Shown here: positions 44,737-53,355 of the stretch, piece by piece
Position numbering within the stretch: position 1 is the first letter of the stretch
How the letters are laid out: each line of letters begins with the position of its first letter
Source of the DNA: Albimonas sp963816545
GTDB lineage: Bacteria; Pseudomonadota; Alphaproteobacteria; Rhodobacterales; Rhodobacteraceae
DNA: 64,000 bases
NCBI GenBank assembly: GCA_963816545.1
Contig: CAWFLE010000001.1
Location: 496,001-560,000, forward strand
Direction: 5' to 3'
Made by a program: the position numbers and the translations under genes
The notes under the pieces: generated by a model
The model's database searches: none
The model's input: the letters and a program-made list of their open reading frames with translations, nothing else
What the model was told of the DNA's origin: nothing

Positions 44737-46185
44737 CTAGAGGCCCATGGCGCGGTAGCTGTCCGCTACGCGGCCGATGGAGACGAGATAGGCCGCCATC
44801 CGCAGGTCCGGCACGTCGTCGCGCGAGCGCCAGACCGCGCGCATGGCCTGGTAGGCCTCCCGCATGGTGTCGTCGAGGCCGGAGCGCACCAGCTCCAGCT
44901 CCGTCGCGCCCTTGAGGTAGCGGTCCCTGAAGGCGGCCGACAGCGCCTCGCCGCCCGAGGCGCCGTGCAGGCGGTCGATCTCGTCCACCAGAAGCTGGTG
45001 ACGCGCCTCCTCCCGCCGCCGCTCCATGCGGCCGAAGCGGATGTGGCTGAGGTTCTTGACCCATTCGAAATACGACACCGTCACGCCGCCGGCGTTGGCG
45101 TAGAGGTCGGGGATGATGACCACGCCGCGCTCGCGCAGCATCTCGTCGGCGCCGGCGGTGATGGGGCCGTTGGCGGCCTCCACGATCAGGCGGGCGGCGA
45201 TCCGGTCGGCGTTGTTGACGTGGATCGCGCCCTCCATCGCGGCGGGGATGAGGATGTCGCAGGGGTTCTCCAGCGCCGCGGCGGCATCCGTGACGTAGCG
45301 GCCGCGGGCGAAACCGCGCACGCCGCCGCATTCGTTCATGTGGGCGCGCAGGGCCTCGATGTCGATGCCGTCGTCGTCGAGGATGGCGCCGTCATGCTCG
45401 GCCACCGCCACGATCTTCGCCCCGTCCTCCTCCGACAGGAACTTCGCCGCGTGGTAGCCCACGTTGCCCAGCCCCTGCACGCCGATGCGCTTGCCGTCCA
45501 GCGTCCCGTCCAGCCCCGCCTCCGCCACGTCCTCCCTGTGGCGGAAGAACTCCCGCAGGGCGAACTGGATGCCGCGGCCGGTGGCCTCGGTCCGCCCCTC
45601 GATGCCGCCCTGCGCCACGGGCTTGCCGGTGACGCAGGCGCGGGCGTTCATGTCGGTGGTGGCCATGCGCCGGTACTGGTCGGCGATCCAGGCCATCTCG
45701 CGCTCCGAGGTGCCCATGTCCGGGGCGGGGACGTTCTGGGAGGGGTGGATCAGGTCGCGCTTGATCAGCTCGAAGGCGAAGCGGCGGGTGATGCGTTCGA
45801 GCTCGTCCTCCTCCCACTCCCTGGGGTTGATGCGCAGGCCGCCCTTGGAGCCGCCGAAGGGCGCTTCCACCAGCGCGCACTTGTAGGTCATCAGGGCGGC
45901 GAGGGCCTCCACCTCGTCCTGGTTCACGGACATGGCGTAGCGGATGCCGCCCTTCACAGGCTCCAGATGCTCCGAGTGGACGGCGCGGTAGCCGGTGAAG
46001 GTGTGGATGCCGCCCCTGAGCCGAACGCCGAAGCGGACGGTGTAGGTGGAGTTGCAGACGCGGATCTTCTCCTCCAGCCCCGGAGACAGGTCCATGAGCG
46101 CCGCGGCGCGGCTGAACATGAGGTCCACGGATTGGCGGAAGCTGGGCTCGGCCTGCAGGTCCTTCATCGGGAGCGTCTCCTTCAT
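44737..46185 (-). CDS. glutamate dehydrogenase (Glu/Leu/Phe/Val dehydrogenase family)
   Basis: A 482-residue enzyme interconverting glutamate and 2-oxoglutarate plus ammonia. The active site includes PVKGGIRYAMSVNQDEVEAL (about 76-95) and the catalytic Lys in MTYKCALVEAPFGGSKGGLR. The Rossmann motif is RIGVQGLGNVGYHAAKFL (about 235-252), followed by IPAAMEGAIHVNNADRI, ANGPIT and DLYANAGGVTVSYFEWVKNL. The length and GGSKGG signature fit the hexameric family. Cofactor (NAD or NADP) cannot be settled. Confidence 0.93.
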   Translation of the reverse strand: MKETLPMKDLQAEPSFRQSVDLMFSRAAALMDLSPGLEEKIRVCNSTYTVRFGVRLRGGIHTFTGYRAVHSEHLEPVKGGIRYAMSVNQDEVEALAALMTYKCALVEAPFGGSKGGLRINPREWEEDELERITRRFAFELIKRDLIHPSQNVPAPDMGTSEREMAWIADQYRRMATTDMNARACVTGKPVAQGGIEGRTEATGRGIQFALREFFRHREDVAEAGLDGTLDGKRIGVQGLGNVGYHAAKFLSEEDGAKIVAVAEHDGAILDDDGIDIEALRAHMNECGGVRGFARGRYVTDAAAALENPCDILIPAAMEGAIHVNNADRIAARLIVEAANGPITAGADEMLRERGVVIIPDLYANAGGVTVSYFEWVKNLSHIRFGRMERRREEARHQLLVDEIDRLHGASGGEALSAAFRDRYLKGATELELVRSGLDDTMREAYQAMRAVWRSRDDVPDLRMAAYLVSIGRVADSYRAMGL

Positions 46186-46391
46186 CGCGGATCCTAGTCG
46201 TCGCGCGGTCGGGGCCGGAGAGCAAGACGTTCAAGCGGCGCAACGGTGTTCGAGGGCGGAGGCGCGCGGCCGGGCCGCCGGCCCGCGCGCATGGCGCGCC
46301 CGTCCGCAGGCGCGGCCGGATGTCTCCGCCGCGGCGGAGCCATGGGCCGGCTTCGCGCGCCGTCCATGGCCGGGCGCCCCTTGGCCGCGGG

Positions 46392-48977
46392 TCACGCCCC
46401 CCGGGGTTTGGCGCGGGCGGTGGGCTCGGCCTCCCACGGGCGTTCGGGCCAGGGATGGCGGAGGTAGCGGCCGCGCAGGTCGCGCCGCACGTCCGCCCAG
46501 GCGCCGCGCCAGAAGCCCGGAAGGTCCTGCGTGGTGGCCGCAGGGCGGCGAGCCGGGGACAGCAGGTCCAGCAGCAGCGGAACCTCGCCCGCCGCCGTGG
46601 TCAGGGTCGGATGACGGTCGAGGCCGAACAGCTCCTGCACCCGGACCTCGATGGCGGGCGGCTCGCGCCCGTAGTCGATGGGGCAGCGCGTGCCCGTGGG
46701 GGCGACCCAGACGGCCGGCGCGGCGGCCTCCAGCGCCTGCCGCCGGGGCCAGTCCAGCCCCCCCTCCAGGATCGAGGCGAGGTTCAGGCCGGAGAGCCCC
46801 TCCGCGCTGCGGATGTCGGCGAGATGCGGGGTCAGCCACGCGTCCAGCGACGCCTCCAGCGCGGCGTCCGACCAGTCCGGCAGGTCCGCCCCATGCGCCC
46901 GCGCGAAGGCGGCGCGGGCGCGGAGGCGGTCGGCGGCGCCGGCCCAGGGCAGGAAGCCCAACCCCAGCGCGCGCACGCCGTCGGCCATCGCCTGCGCCCG
47001 CGCCTCGGGCGGGGCGTCGCGCCAGGGGCGGTCCTCCAGCGCCAGCGCGCCGAGCATCCGCCGCCTGCGGGCGACCACCGCACGGTCGCGCGGGGACCAT
47101 TCGCAGACCTCAGCCTCGGAGAGGCGGTCGGCGAAGAGGTCCTCCAGGTCCGAGGCCGAGAGCGCCGCCGCCCGCCTCACCCGCGCCTCGCGCAGGTCGC
47201 CGTCGGTGTCGGCCACCGCCAGCAGGCGCGAGGCGCCCAGCCCGTCCTCCGCCTCCAGCCAGGCGCCCTTGCCGCCCGAGAGCAGGTAGCGCGGCGCCTC
47301 CCCCGCCTTGCGCTCCGGCCGCTTCAGCGCCACCCGGTCGGGATAGGCGCGGGCCGCGTGGCGCGCGAGGGCGGCCGGAGCGAACGGTCCCGGCCGCCCC
47401 ACCGCCGGCGTCTTGCGCCCCAGCGCCCGCGCCGCCGCCCCGGCCAGCCTGCGCGCGGCCTCCCGCGCCGCCTCCACCCGGCCGCGGTCCGCCTCCCCCC
47501 GCTCCCGCGCATAGCGTCCCGGGTCCCTCAGCGCGTCGATCCTGAGCGAGAGGTCCGCCGGCGCGCGGGCGGGCAGCGGATCCCGCTCCTCCAGCACGGC
47601 GGCGAGCTCCGCGGCCAGCCCCCAGTCCTCGCCCGCCTCCGCCGCCTTCAGGATCATGTGCCCGAGCCGCGGATGCGCCGGCAGGGCCGCAAGCCTGCGC
47701 CCGTGGGCCGTGGGCGAGCCGGCCGCGTCCAGCGCCTCCAGCCCCTCCAGCAGGGCCCGCGCCTCGGCCATCGCCGCGGGCGGCGGAGGGTCGAGGAACA
47801 TCAGCCCCTCCGGCGCCGCCCCCCAGACCGCCAGCTCCAGCGCCAGCCCCGCGAGGTCCGTCTCAAGGATCTCGGCCGGCGGGTGCGCGGCCAGCGCCCC
47901 CTCCTCCGCCTTCGTCCACAGCCGGAAGCACACGCCCGGCTCCAGCCGCCCCGCCCGGCCCCGACGCTGTTCGACCTCGGCCCGCGTCGCCGCCCCCGTG
48001 ACCAGCCGCGCCATGCCGGAGCCGGGATCGAAGCGCGGCCGACGCGCGAGGCCCCCGTCCACCACCACCCGCACCCCCTCCACGGTCAGCGAGGTCTCGG
48101 CGATGGAGGTCGCCAGCACCAGCTTCCGCCCCGCGCGCGCCGGCGCCAGCGCCGCCCGCTGCGCCGCCAGCGGCATCGCCCCGTGGATCGGCCGAACCTC
48201 CACATCCGCAGGCAGCCGCCCCGCCACCCGCTGCGCGACGCGGTTGATCTCCCCCACCCCCGGCAGGAAGGCGAGCGCCGAGCCCCCCTCCGCCCCCATC
48301 GCCTCCGCGATCAGGTCCGCCATCGCGTCCTCGAACCGCGGCCCCCGCCGCCCGGCGGGCGCCTTCCACGGCCGCTCCAGCCACCGCGTCTCCACCGGGT
48401 GGGCCCGACCCTCCGAGACGATCACCGGCGCCTCCAGCAGCGCCGCCAGCCGCCCCGTCTCCAGCGTCGCGGACATGGCGAGGATCCGCAGGTCCTCCCG
48501 CAGCGCCCCCTGCGCCTCCAGCGCCAGCGCGAGGCCCAGGTCCCCCTGCATCGACCGCTCATGGATCTCGTCGAAGATCACGGCGGAGATGCCGGAGAGC
48601 TCCGGGTCGGACTGGAGCATCCGGGTCAGCACGCCGTCGGTGACCACCTCGATGCGGGCGCCGGGCACGCTCTCCCCCCGGATGCGGTAGCCGACCCGGC
48701 CCCCCACGGTCTCCCCCAGCAGCTCCGCCATCCGCTCGGCGGCGGCCCGGGCCGCCACCCGCCGCGGCTCCAGCACCAGGATGCGCCCCGCGGCCCACGG
48801 CTCCGCCGCCAGCGCCAGGGGCGCGAGCGTGGTCTTCCCCGCCCCCGGCGGCGCCTGCAGGACCGCCCGCGTCCCCTTCCGCAGCGCCTCGCGCAGGGCG
48901 GGCAACGCCTCCTCCACCGGCAGCCCCTGCGAGGGCACGCCGGGCGCGATCTCCGGGGGGGTCGGGGCGCGGTCCAT
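46392..48977 (-). CDS. hrpB: ATP-dependent RNA helicase HrpB
   Basis: An 861-residue DEAH-box helicase. Walker A LQAPPGAGKTTLAPLAL (about 40-56), DEIH box AVIFDEIHERSMQGDLG, SAT motif ILAMSATLETGRLA, and motifs V/VI in KLVLATSIAETSLTVEGVRV and EQRRGRAGRLEPGVCFRLW. The C-terminal HrpB-specific domain ends with RYLRHPWPERPWEAEPTARA. Start at 48977; the longer upstream frame is antisense to meaB. Length is near normal (about 820-850). It is transcribed divergently from meaB. Confidence 0.95.
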   Translation of the reverse strand: MDRAPTPPEIAPGVPSQGLPVEEALPALREALRKGTRAVLQAPPGAGKTTLAPLALAAEPWAAGRILVLEPRRVAARAAAERMAELLGETVGGRVGYRIRGESVPGARIEVVTDGVLTRMLQSDPELSGISAVIFDEIHERSMQGDLGLALALEAQGALREDLRILAMSATLETGRLAALLEAPVIVSEGRAHPVETRWLERPWKAPAGRRGPRFEDAMADLIAEAMGAEGGSALAFLPGVGEINRVAQRVAGRLPADVEVRPIHGAMPLAAQRAALAPARAGRKLVLATSIAETSLTVEGVRVVVDGGLARRPRFDPGSGMARLVTGAATRAEVEQRRGRAGRLEPGVCFRLWTKAEEGALAAHPPAEILETDLAGLALELAVWGAAPEGLMFLDPPPPAAMAEARALLEGLEALDAAGSPTAHGRRLAALPAHPRLGHMILKAAEAGEDWGLAAELAAVLEERDPLPARAPADLSLRIDALRDPGRYARERGEADRGRVEAAREAARRLAGAAARALGRKTPAVGRPGPFAPAALARHAARAYPDRVALKRPERKAGEAPRYLLSGGKGAWLEAEDGLGASRLLAVADTDGDLREARVRRAAALSASDLEDLFADRLSEAEVCEWSPRDRAVVARRRRMLGALALEDRPWRDAPPEARAQAMADGVRALGLGFLPWAGAADRLRARAAFARAHGADLPDWSDAALEASLDAWLTPHLADIRSAEGLSGLNLASILEGGLDWPRRQALEAAAPAVWVAPTGTRCPIDYGREPPAIEVRVQELFGLDRHPTLTTAAGEVPLLLDLLSPARRPAATTQDLPGFWRGAWADVRRDLRGRYLRHPWPERPWEAEPTARAKPRGA

Positions 48978-49045
48978 GGTCCGTTCCCTAACCCCGCCCC
49001 CCGCGCCTGTCACGCGACGCCCGCCGTCCCGCGGAAGCGGCCCTG

Positions 49046-49103
49046 CCTGCGCGAACGCGCAGGCGCGGAGGCCGAGGCCTCCGCGCGCGCCCTTCAGGCG
49101 CGC
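49046..49103. repeat. three adjacent GC-rich palindromes (second cluster)
   Basis: Perfect hairpins CCTGCGCGaaCGCGCAGG (49046-49063), CGCGGAGGCC-ga-GGCCTCCGCG (49064-49085) and GCGCGCC-cttca-GGCGCGC (49085-49103), touching or overlapping end to end, between divergent hrpB and meaB. The same architecture is seen at 38218-38274; being between divergent genes, this copy is not a terminator. Confidence 0.6.
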
Positions 49104-49220
49104 AGGGCCGCGCCGGCGTCGCTCCGCGGTCCCGCCCCGGGGGCTTCCGGCCCTCCCCCCGCCTGCGCTACAGATCGCCCCGAGAGGCGCCGCGGCGCCC
49201 GACCCCGCAGGAGCCGCCGC

Positions 49221-50261
49221 ATGCCCGAGCCCGACCCCGCCGACCCCATCGCCGACCCGAAGGCCGAGGCGCTGGCCGACGACCTCGCCGCCCGGCTCGC
49301 CGAGGGCGACCGCCGGGCGCTGGCCCGCGGCATCACGCTGATCGAATCGACCCGCCCCGAGCACCGCCGCGCCGCCGCCGCCCTCGTCCAGCGCCTGACC
49401 TCCGCCCCGCGCGACGCGCTGCGCGTCGGCCTCTCCGGCACGCCGGGGGTCGGAAAATCCACTTTCATCGAATCCTTCGGGATGCGCCTCGCCGACGCGG
49501 GCCACAGGCTGGCGGTGCTCGCCGTGGACCCCACCTCCACCCGCACCGGCGGCTCGATCCTCGGCGACAAGACCCGGATGGAGCGCCTCACCCGCCACCC
49601 CAACGCCTTCATCCGCCCCTCCCCCTCCGGCGCCACGCTGGGCGGCGTCGCCCGCCGCACCCGCGAGGCGATCCTGCTGTGCGAGGCCGCCGGCTTCGAT
49701 CTCGTGATCGTGGAGACCGTCGGCGTCGGCCAGTCCGAGACCATGGTCGCCGACATGACCGACGTCTTTCTCCTGCTCCTCGCCCCCGCCGGCGGCGACG
49801 AGCTGCAGGGGGTCAAGCGCGGGATCATGGAGATCTGCGACATGATCCTCGTGAACAAGGCCGACGGAGAGCTGAAGCCGGCGGCGGAACGAACCCGCGC
49901 CGACTACGCCTCCGCCCTTCGCCTCCTGCGCGGCCGGCCCCAGGATCCGCACGGCTTCCCAAAGGCCCTCGCCGTCTCGGCGGTGGCGTCGCAGGGGCTC
50001 GACCGGACGTGGGATGAGATCCGGAACCTCGACGGCTGGCGCCGCGAGACCGGCCGCCGCGATGCCCGCCGCCGCGAGCAGGCGGTGAGCTGGTTCAAGG
50101 CGGAGGTCGAGGAGACCCTCCTGCGCCGCTTCCGCCGCCACCCGGACGTGGCGAAGCTCTGGCCGCAGCTCGAACGCGCCGTGGCGATGGGCGAGGACGC
50201 CCCCCAGATCGCCGCCCGCCGGGCGCTCGCCGCCTTCGGCCTCGGCCCCGAGACCGACTGA
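49221..50261 (+). CDS. meaB: methylmalonyl-CoA mutase-associated GTPase MeaB
   Basis: A 346-residue G3E-type GTPase that guards cobalamin loading of methylmalonyl-CoA mutase. P-loop VGLSGTPGVGKSTFIESFG (about 74-92), base of switch I RTGGSILGDKTRMERL, Walker B FDLVIVETVGVGQSETMVAD and base recognition LVNKADGEL. The C-terminal helical dimerisation arm (about 275-346) is present. The ATG at 49221 follows a caggag site. The mutase genes are not in the window. A large palindrome starts five bases after the stop. Confidence 0.95.
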   Translation: MPEPDPADPIADPKAEALADDLAARLAEGDRRALARGITLIESTRPEHRRAAAALVQRLTSAPRDALRVGLSGTPGVGKSTFIESFGMRLADAGHRLAVLAVDPTSTRTGGSILGDKTRMERLTRHPNAFIRPSPSGATLGGVARRTREAILLCEAAGFDLVIVETVGVGQSETMVADMTDVFLLLLAPAGGDELQGVKRGIMEICDMILVNKADGELKPAAERTRADYASALRLLRGRPQDPHGFPKALAVSAVASQGLDRTWDEIRNLDGWRRETGRRDARRREQAVSWFKAEVEETLLRRFRRHPDVAKLWPQLERAVAMGEDAPQIAARRALAAFGLGPETD

Positions 50262-50265
50262 GGAA

Positions 50266-50415
50266 GGCGCCGCGTCGAGGTTCCGCCTGTGGGCCCCGCA
50301 CCGCCCGCGGCGCGTTGCCGGCGATCCGCCGCTGGCGACCGTCGCCAGACCCGCCGACCTGCGAAAGCGCCGCGGGCCGGACGGCCGCCACGGGCGGAAC
50401 CTCGGGCGCGGCGCC
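50266..50415 (+). repeat. 150-bp nested palindrome downstream of meaB
   Basis: An ordered set of nested inverted repeats. Outer stem GGCGCCGCG (50266-50274) pairs with CGCGGCGCC (50407-50415), continued by GAGGTTCCGCC (50277-50287) with GGCGGAACCTC (50393-50403). Middle stem CCCGCGGCGC (50304-50313) pairs with GCGCCGCGGG (50367-50376). Apical hairpin CTGGCGA-ccg-TCGCCAG is at 50332-50348. Such length and nesting are not expected from composition alone. It could be a structured RNA, a transcription stop for meaB, or a miniature mobile repeat. No ORF is supported inside. Confidence 0.65.
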
Positions 50416-50438
50416 TCCGCCGGGGCATGGCGCCCCGG

Positions 50439-50467
50439 TTGACGCCCGCAGCGCGACTCGCTAAGGG
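50439..50467 (+). promoter_or_regulatory. predicted rpmB promoter
   Basis: TTGACG (50439-50444) and TAAGGG (50462-50467) separated by 17 bases, about 78 bases before the rpmB start. The -35 fits the housekeeping consensus. The -10 is weak but similar elements precede ribosomal genes in GC-rich alphaproteobacteria. The leader between promoter and gene contains an ordinary ribosome site only. Confidence 0.55.
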
Positions 50468-50544
50468 AACGCCTCCGAATTCCGGCGCCGGAGCGGACGG
50501 TCCGCACGCGCCCAGACCTGAACCGAAACCGAAGGGCTATTACC

Positions 50545-50832
50545 ATGTCCCGTCGCTGCGAGCTCTCCGGCAAGGGCGTGCTGACCGGCCACAACGTCAG
50601 CCACTCCAACATCAAGACCAACCGGCGCTTCCTGCCGAACCTGAACGACGTGACCCTCCAGAGCGAATCGCTCGGCCGGTCGTTCAAGTTCCGGGTCTCC
50701 ACCTCCGCGCTGCGGACCGTGGACCATCGCGGCGGCCTCGACGCCTACCTCGCCAAGGCCAAGGACGCGGAGCTGTCGCCCAAGGCCCTCAAGGTGAAGC
50801 GCGACATCGAGAAGGCGAAGACGGCCGCCTGA
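50545..50832 (+). CDS. rpmB: 50S ribosomal protein L28
   Basis: A 95-residue ribosomal protein: MSRRCELSGKGVLTGHNVSH and SNIKTNRRFLPNLNDVTLQS are the diagnostic N-terminal block, without zinc-binding Cys pairs, and the remaining sequence continues the Alphaproteobacterial form with its C-terminal extension (LKVKRDIEKAKTA). Part of the large subunit. Single gene with its own promoter and terminator. Confidence 0.97.
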   Translation: MSRRCELSGKGVLTGHNVSHSNIKTNRRFLPNLNDVTLQSESLGRSFKFRVSTSALRTVDHRGGLDAYLAKAKDAELSPKALKVKRDIEKAKTAA

Positions 50833-50858
50833 GCGCCGCCTCCGTTCCATGACCTGCA

Positions 50859-50893
50859 GGGCCGGCCACCCCGAGGGGTGAGCCGGCCTTTGT
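50859..50893 (+). terminator. intrinsic terminator of rpmB
   Basis: A stem of GGCCGGC (50860-50866) and GCCGGCC (50882-50888), extended inward by CACCC/GGGTG with a cgag loop, then TTTGTCG. It lies 28 bases after the rpmB stop. Confidence 0.75.
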
Positions 50894-51279
50894 CGTTGCG
50901 CGTGCGTCGGGCGTCCCCGGCTCCGCGTCCGCGCCGGCGCCCGGCCTCAGCGGCGGCACGTCCTGACAGCTCGCGGCGCGAGGGCCCGCATCGGGCCCGA
51001 GCCCCCTCGAACCGCGGGGCTCGCCAAGGCCGAATTCCTCTTCGGCCCACACAGCGCCAGCGCCCCGCCGCCGCCTCCCGGCGGAAGCCCGTGGCGAAGA
51101 CCGCCACCGGGTCCAGCGCCCACGCTTGCCGGCGGCCCGGGGTCGGCGGCATGACCGAGGCGGCGAACGAGACGGCGGCTGTCGACCACACGCATGTCTC
51201 CGCGCGCGCCCGCGACCCGCAGGGCCGCGCCCCCGGCCGCGGCGCCGCGGCGCTTGCCACCCGGGCCGCGGCGCCCAAG
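50894..51279. other. intergenic region without recognisable gene
   Basis: About 386 bases between the rpmB terminator and the DUF2946-like gene. Frames are open on both strands because of composition, but none has a ribosome site with a protein-like sequence. A faint minus-strand stretch resembling protein (PPTPGRRQAWALDPVAVF) was seen but not assigned. Confidence 0.45.
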
Positions 51280-51618
51280 ATGCGCGCCATGCTGCGGCTC
51301 GTCCTCCATCTCGCGCTGATCGCGCTGCTGTCGCTGGAAGGCGCGTCCCTGCGGGCCGCCGCCCTGCCCGCTCCGGGACTGGAGGTGCATCTGTGCTCCG
51401 GCGGCGCGGCCGTGCTGCCCGGAGACCCCGCCGAGCCGCCTCACCGCAACTGCCTCGACTGCTGCCTCGTCACGCTCGCCGCCCCTCCGGCGCCGCCGCA
51501 GGCCCCTGCCCGCAGGCTCTGCGCGGCCCGCCTGCGCCGCCGCGCCCGCGGCCGGTCCCGCGCGGGGCGCCCCGCCGCGCCGTCCCGCGCCCGCGATCCG
51601 CCGCAGCCCTTCGCCTGA
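51280..51618 (+). CDS. small exported DUF2946-like protein
   Basis: A 112-residue protein. Signal or anchor helix LRLVLHLALIALLSLEGASL, then a short region with VHLCSGGAAVLPGD and HRNCLDCCLVTLAAPP, a cysteine cluster typical of DUF2946 proteins that accompany copper or heavy-metal genes, and an arginine/proline-rich tail. A second in-frame ATG lies at 51289. It precedes a PCu(A)C copper chaperone gene by 33 bases, which supports a role in copper handling. The family match rests on layout and Cys placement. Confidence 0.6.
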   Translation: MRAMLRLVLHLALIALLSLEGASLRAAALPAPGLEVHLCSGGAAVLPGDPAEPPHRNCLDCCLVTLAAPPAPPQAPARRLCAARLRRRARGRSRAGRPAAPSRARDPPQPFA

Positions 51619-51651
51619 CCGAACCCTCCGTTCAGCCGAAAGGACCATCCC

Positions 51652-52110
51652 ATGTTCATCCGCACCCTCGCCGCCGCGGCGGCCCTGCTCGTCGCCGCCC
51701 AGGCCCATGCCGCCGACGTCGCGGTCTCCGACGCCTACGCCCGCGCCTCGAACCCCAAGGTGGGCGGCGCCTTCATGACGCTGACCAACCACGCGGACGC
51801 GCCCGCGCGTCTCGTGGCCGTCCGCTCCGACGCCGCCGCGAAGGCGGAGCTGCACACCCACGTCATCGAGGACGGCATCGCCAAGATGCGCCCGGTCGAG
51901 GCCATCGAGATCCCGGCTGGCGGGATGCACATGCTCCAGCGCGGCGGGGACCACGTCATGCTCATGGGCCTGACCGCGCCGCTCGCGCAGGGGGACGAGG
52001 TCTCCCTCACGCTCGTCTTCGAGGACGGGACCGAACTGCCGCTCGAGGTCCAGGTGGACAACGAGCGTCACGACGCGCCCATGGAGCACGACCAGGGCCA
52101 CAAGCACTGA
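51652..52110 (+). CDS. copper chaperone PCu(A)C
   Basis: A 152-residue periplasmic protein: signal peptide TLAAAAALLVAAQAHA, then DVAVSDAYARASNPKVGGAF. The copper-binding HxM-type motif is present: HTHVIEDGIAKM followed by GGMHMLQRGGDHVMLMGL supplies the His and Met ligands in the order of the family H(M)x10Mx21HxM. It delivers Cu(I) for cytochrome oxidase assembly. The His-rich C-terminus (HDAPMEHDQGHKH) is an additional potential metal site. Ribosome site aaagga before the ATG. Confidence 0.92.
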   Translation: MFIRTLAAAAALLVAAQAHAADVAVSDAYARASNPKVGGAFMTLTNHADAPARLVAVRSDAAAKAELHTHVIEDGIAKMRPVEAIEIPAGGMHMLQRGGDHVMLMGLTAPLAQGDEVSLTLVFEDGTELPLEVQVDNERHDAPMEHDQGHKH

Positions 52111-52126
52111 GACCGGCGGCGGGCGC

Positions 52127-52843
52127 TCAGGCGCCCGCCAGCACCTCCTCCACCCAGGTCTGCACGATGTCCGACGCGCGCCCCTGCCGCGCCTCGTCGA
52201 ACCAGCCCGCCCCCTCCGACGGCTCCAGGTTCAGCTCCAGCGTCCGCGCGCCCGCGGCGCTCGCCTCCGCCACGAAGCCCGCGGCCGGGTAGACCGCGCC
52301 CGAGGTTCCGATGGAGACGAACAACGCGCATCCGCCCAGCGCCTCCAGCACCTCGTCCATGCCGTAGGGCATCTCCCCGAACCACACCACGTCCGGCCGC
52401 ACCGCCGACGCGCCGCAGTCCGGGCACGCGGACCGCACCGTCATCTCCCCCTCGAACTTCCACCGGCGCCCGCAGGCCGCGCACAGCGCCTGCGCGAAGC
52501 TGCCATGGATGTGGATCAGTCCGGCCGGGTCCGCCCCCTCGGCCTCGCCGGCCCGCTCATGCAGGTCGTCCACGTTCTGGGTCACGATCAGCACCCGCCC
52601 CGGCAGCTCGGCCTGCAGGCGGGCCAGCGCGAAATGGGCGGGGTTCGGCTCCGCCAACCGCGCCGTCTCCCGCCGCATGTTGTAGAAATCCAGCACGAAG
52701 GCCGGGTCGCGGACATAGGCCTCGGGCGTCGCCACGTCCTCGATCCGGTACTTCGTCCACAGCCCGTCCACGTCGCGGAACGTGCCCAGCCCGCTCTCGG
52801 CGGATATCCCCGCCCCCGTCAGGATCACGATCTCCGGCGCCAT
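52127..52843 (-). CDS. cobB: NAD-dependent protein deacylase, Sir2 family (CobB-like)
   Basis: A 238-residue sirtuin. NAD motif EIVILTGAGISAESGLGTF (about 4-22), QNVDDLHERAG (about 99-109) and HIHGSFAQALC with the catalytic His. Four zinc ligands CAACGRRW and CPDCGAS and VVWFGEMPYGMDEV follow. Class III lysine deacylase. The start at 52843 has a GGGAGGCAGGG site before it. The frame stays open upstream through a globin-like sequence with no stop (see the globin entry). Confidence 0.94.
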   Translation of the reverse strand: MAPEIVILTGAGISAESGLGTFRDVDGLWTKYRIEDVATPEAYVRDPAFVLDFYNMRRETARLAEPNPAHFALARLQAELPGRVLIVTQNVDDLHERAGEAEGADPAGLIHIHGSFAQALCAACGRRWKFEGEMTVRSACPDCGASAVRPDVVWFGEMPYGMDEVLEALGGCALFVSIGTSGAVYPAAGFVAEASAAGARTLELNLEPSEGAGWFDEARQGRASDIVQTWVEEVLAGA

Positions 52844-53295
52844 CGCCCTGCCTCCCGCCTTGCCACGGCCCGCAGGCTGGCACAGGCGGCGGGCGGGCGC
52901 ACCCCCCGCTCGGGCCGCCTTCATCGGGTCGCAGACCGCCCGCCACGCTCCCTCCGCCTCGTCGTCGAACGCCGGCAGACGGGCGCGCAGCGTCTCCGGC
53001 AGCGCCTCGCGCATCGGCTCGAAATGCTCCGGCGCCGCGCCGCAGGTCCGGTGGCCGGGGCCAGGTTCCCGCACCTCGTCCCGGAACGCCCCGGCCGCTC
53101 CGTCAGCAGGCCGAGCGTGGTCATGAACTTCCGCCCCTGGCCCGCGATCTCGTCCTCGGGGAACATGGTCCGCAGATGCGGCGCCCGCCGGAACAGGGCG
53201 TGGCGGAAATCCGCCGGCGCCTCGGGCGAGCCCCGGCGCAGGCGGACGATCTGCTCCCGGACCCTGATGATCCGGGCGTCGTCGTCGCGCGGCAC
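52844..53295 (-). pseudogene. globin-like protein, frameshifted and without its own stop
   Basis: Starts MPRDDDARIIRVREQIVRLR at 53295, with FRHALFRRAPHLRTMFPEDE and GQGRKFMTTLGLLTE, the globin A-E helix region (a Phe-containing CD corner, then the distal segment). One base is missing near 53100-53106. In the other frame it resumes AGAFRDEVREPGPGHRTCGA, APEHFEPMREALPETLRARL and EAEGAWRAVCDPM, equal to globin F-H with a proximal-His-like HRTCG. This second frame runs without a stop into the Sir2 gene. Globin end is therefore undefined; about 52900 is likely. Confidence 0.68.
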
Positions 53296-53355
53296 GGCCT
53301 GGGCCTCAGGCTGCGGTCGCCTGACCCCGAGGCGCCTCGCCTCCCCCGACCCGGA

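Noticed and set aside
46392..50702. Continuous 1436-codon minus-strand frame read as a giant HrpB
   Set aside because: The part upstream of 48977 is antisense to meaB, which has complete GTPase motifs; HrpB's conserved start lies at 48977.
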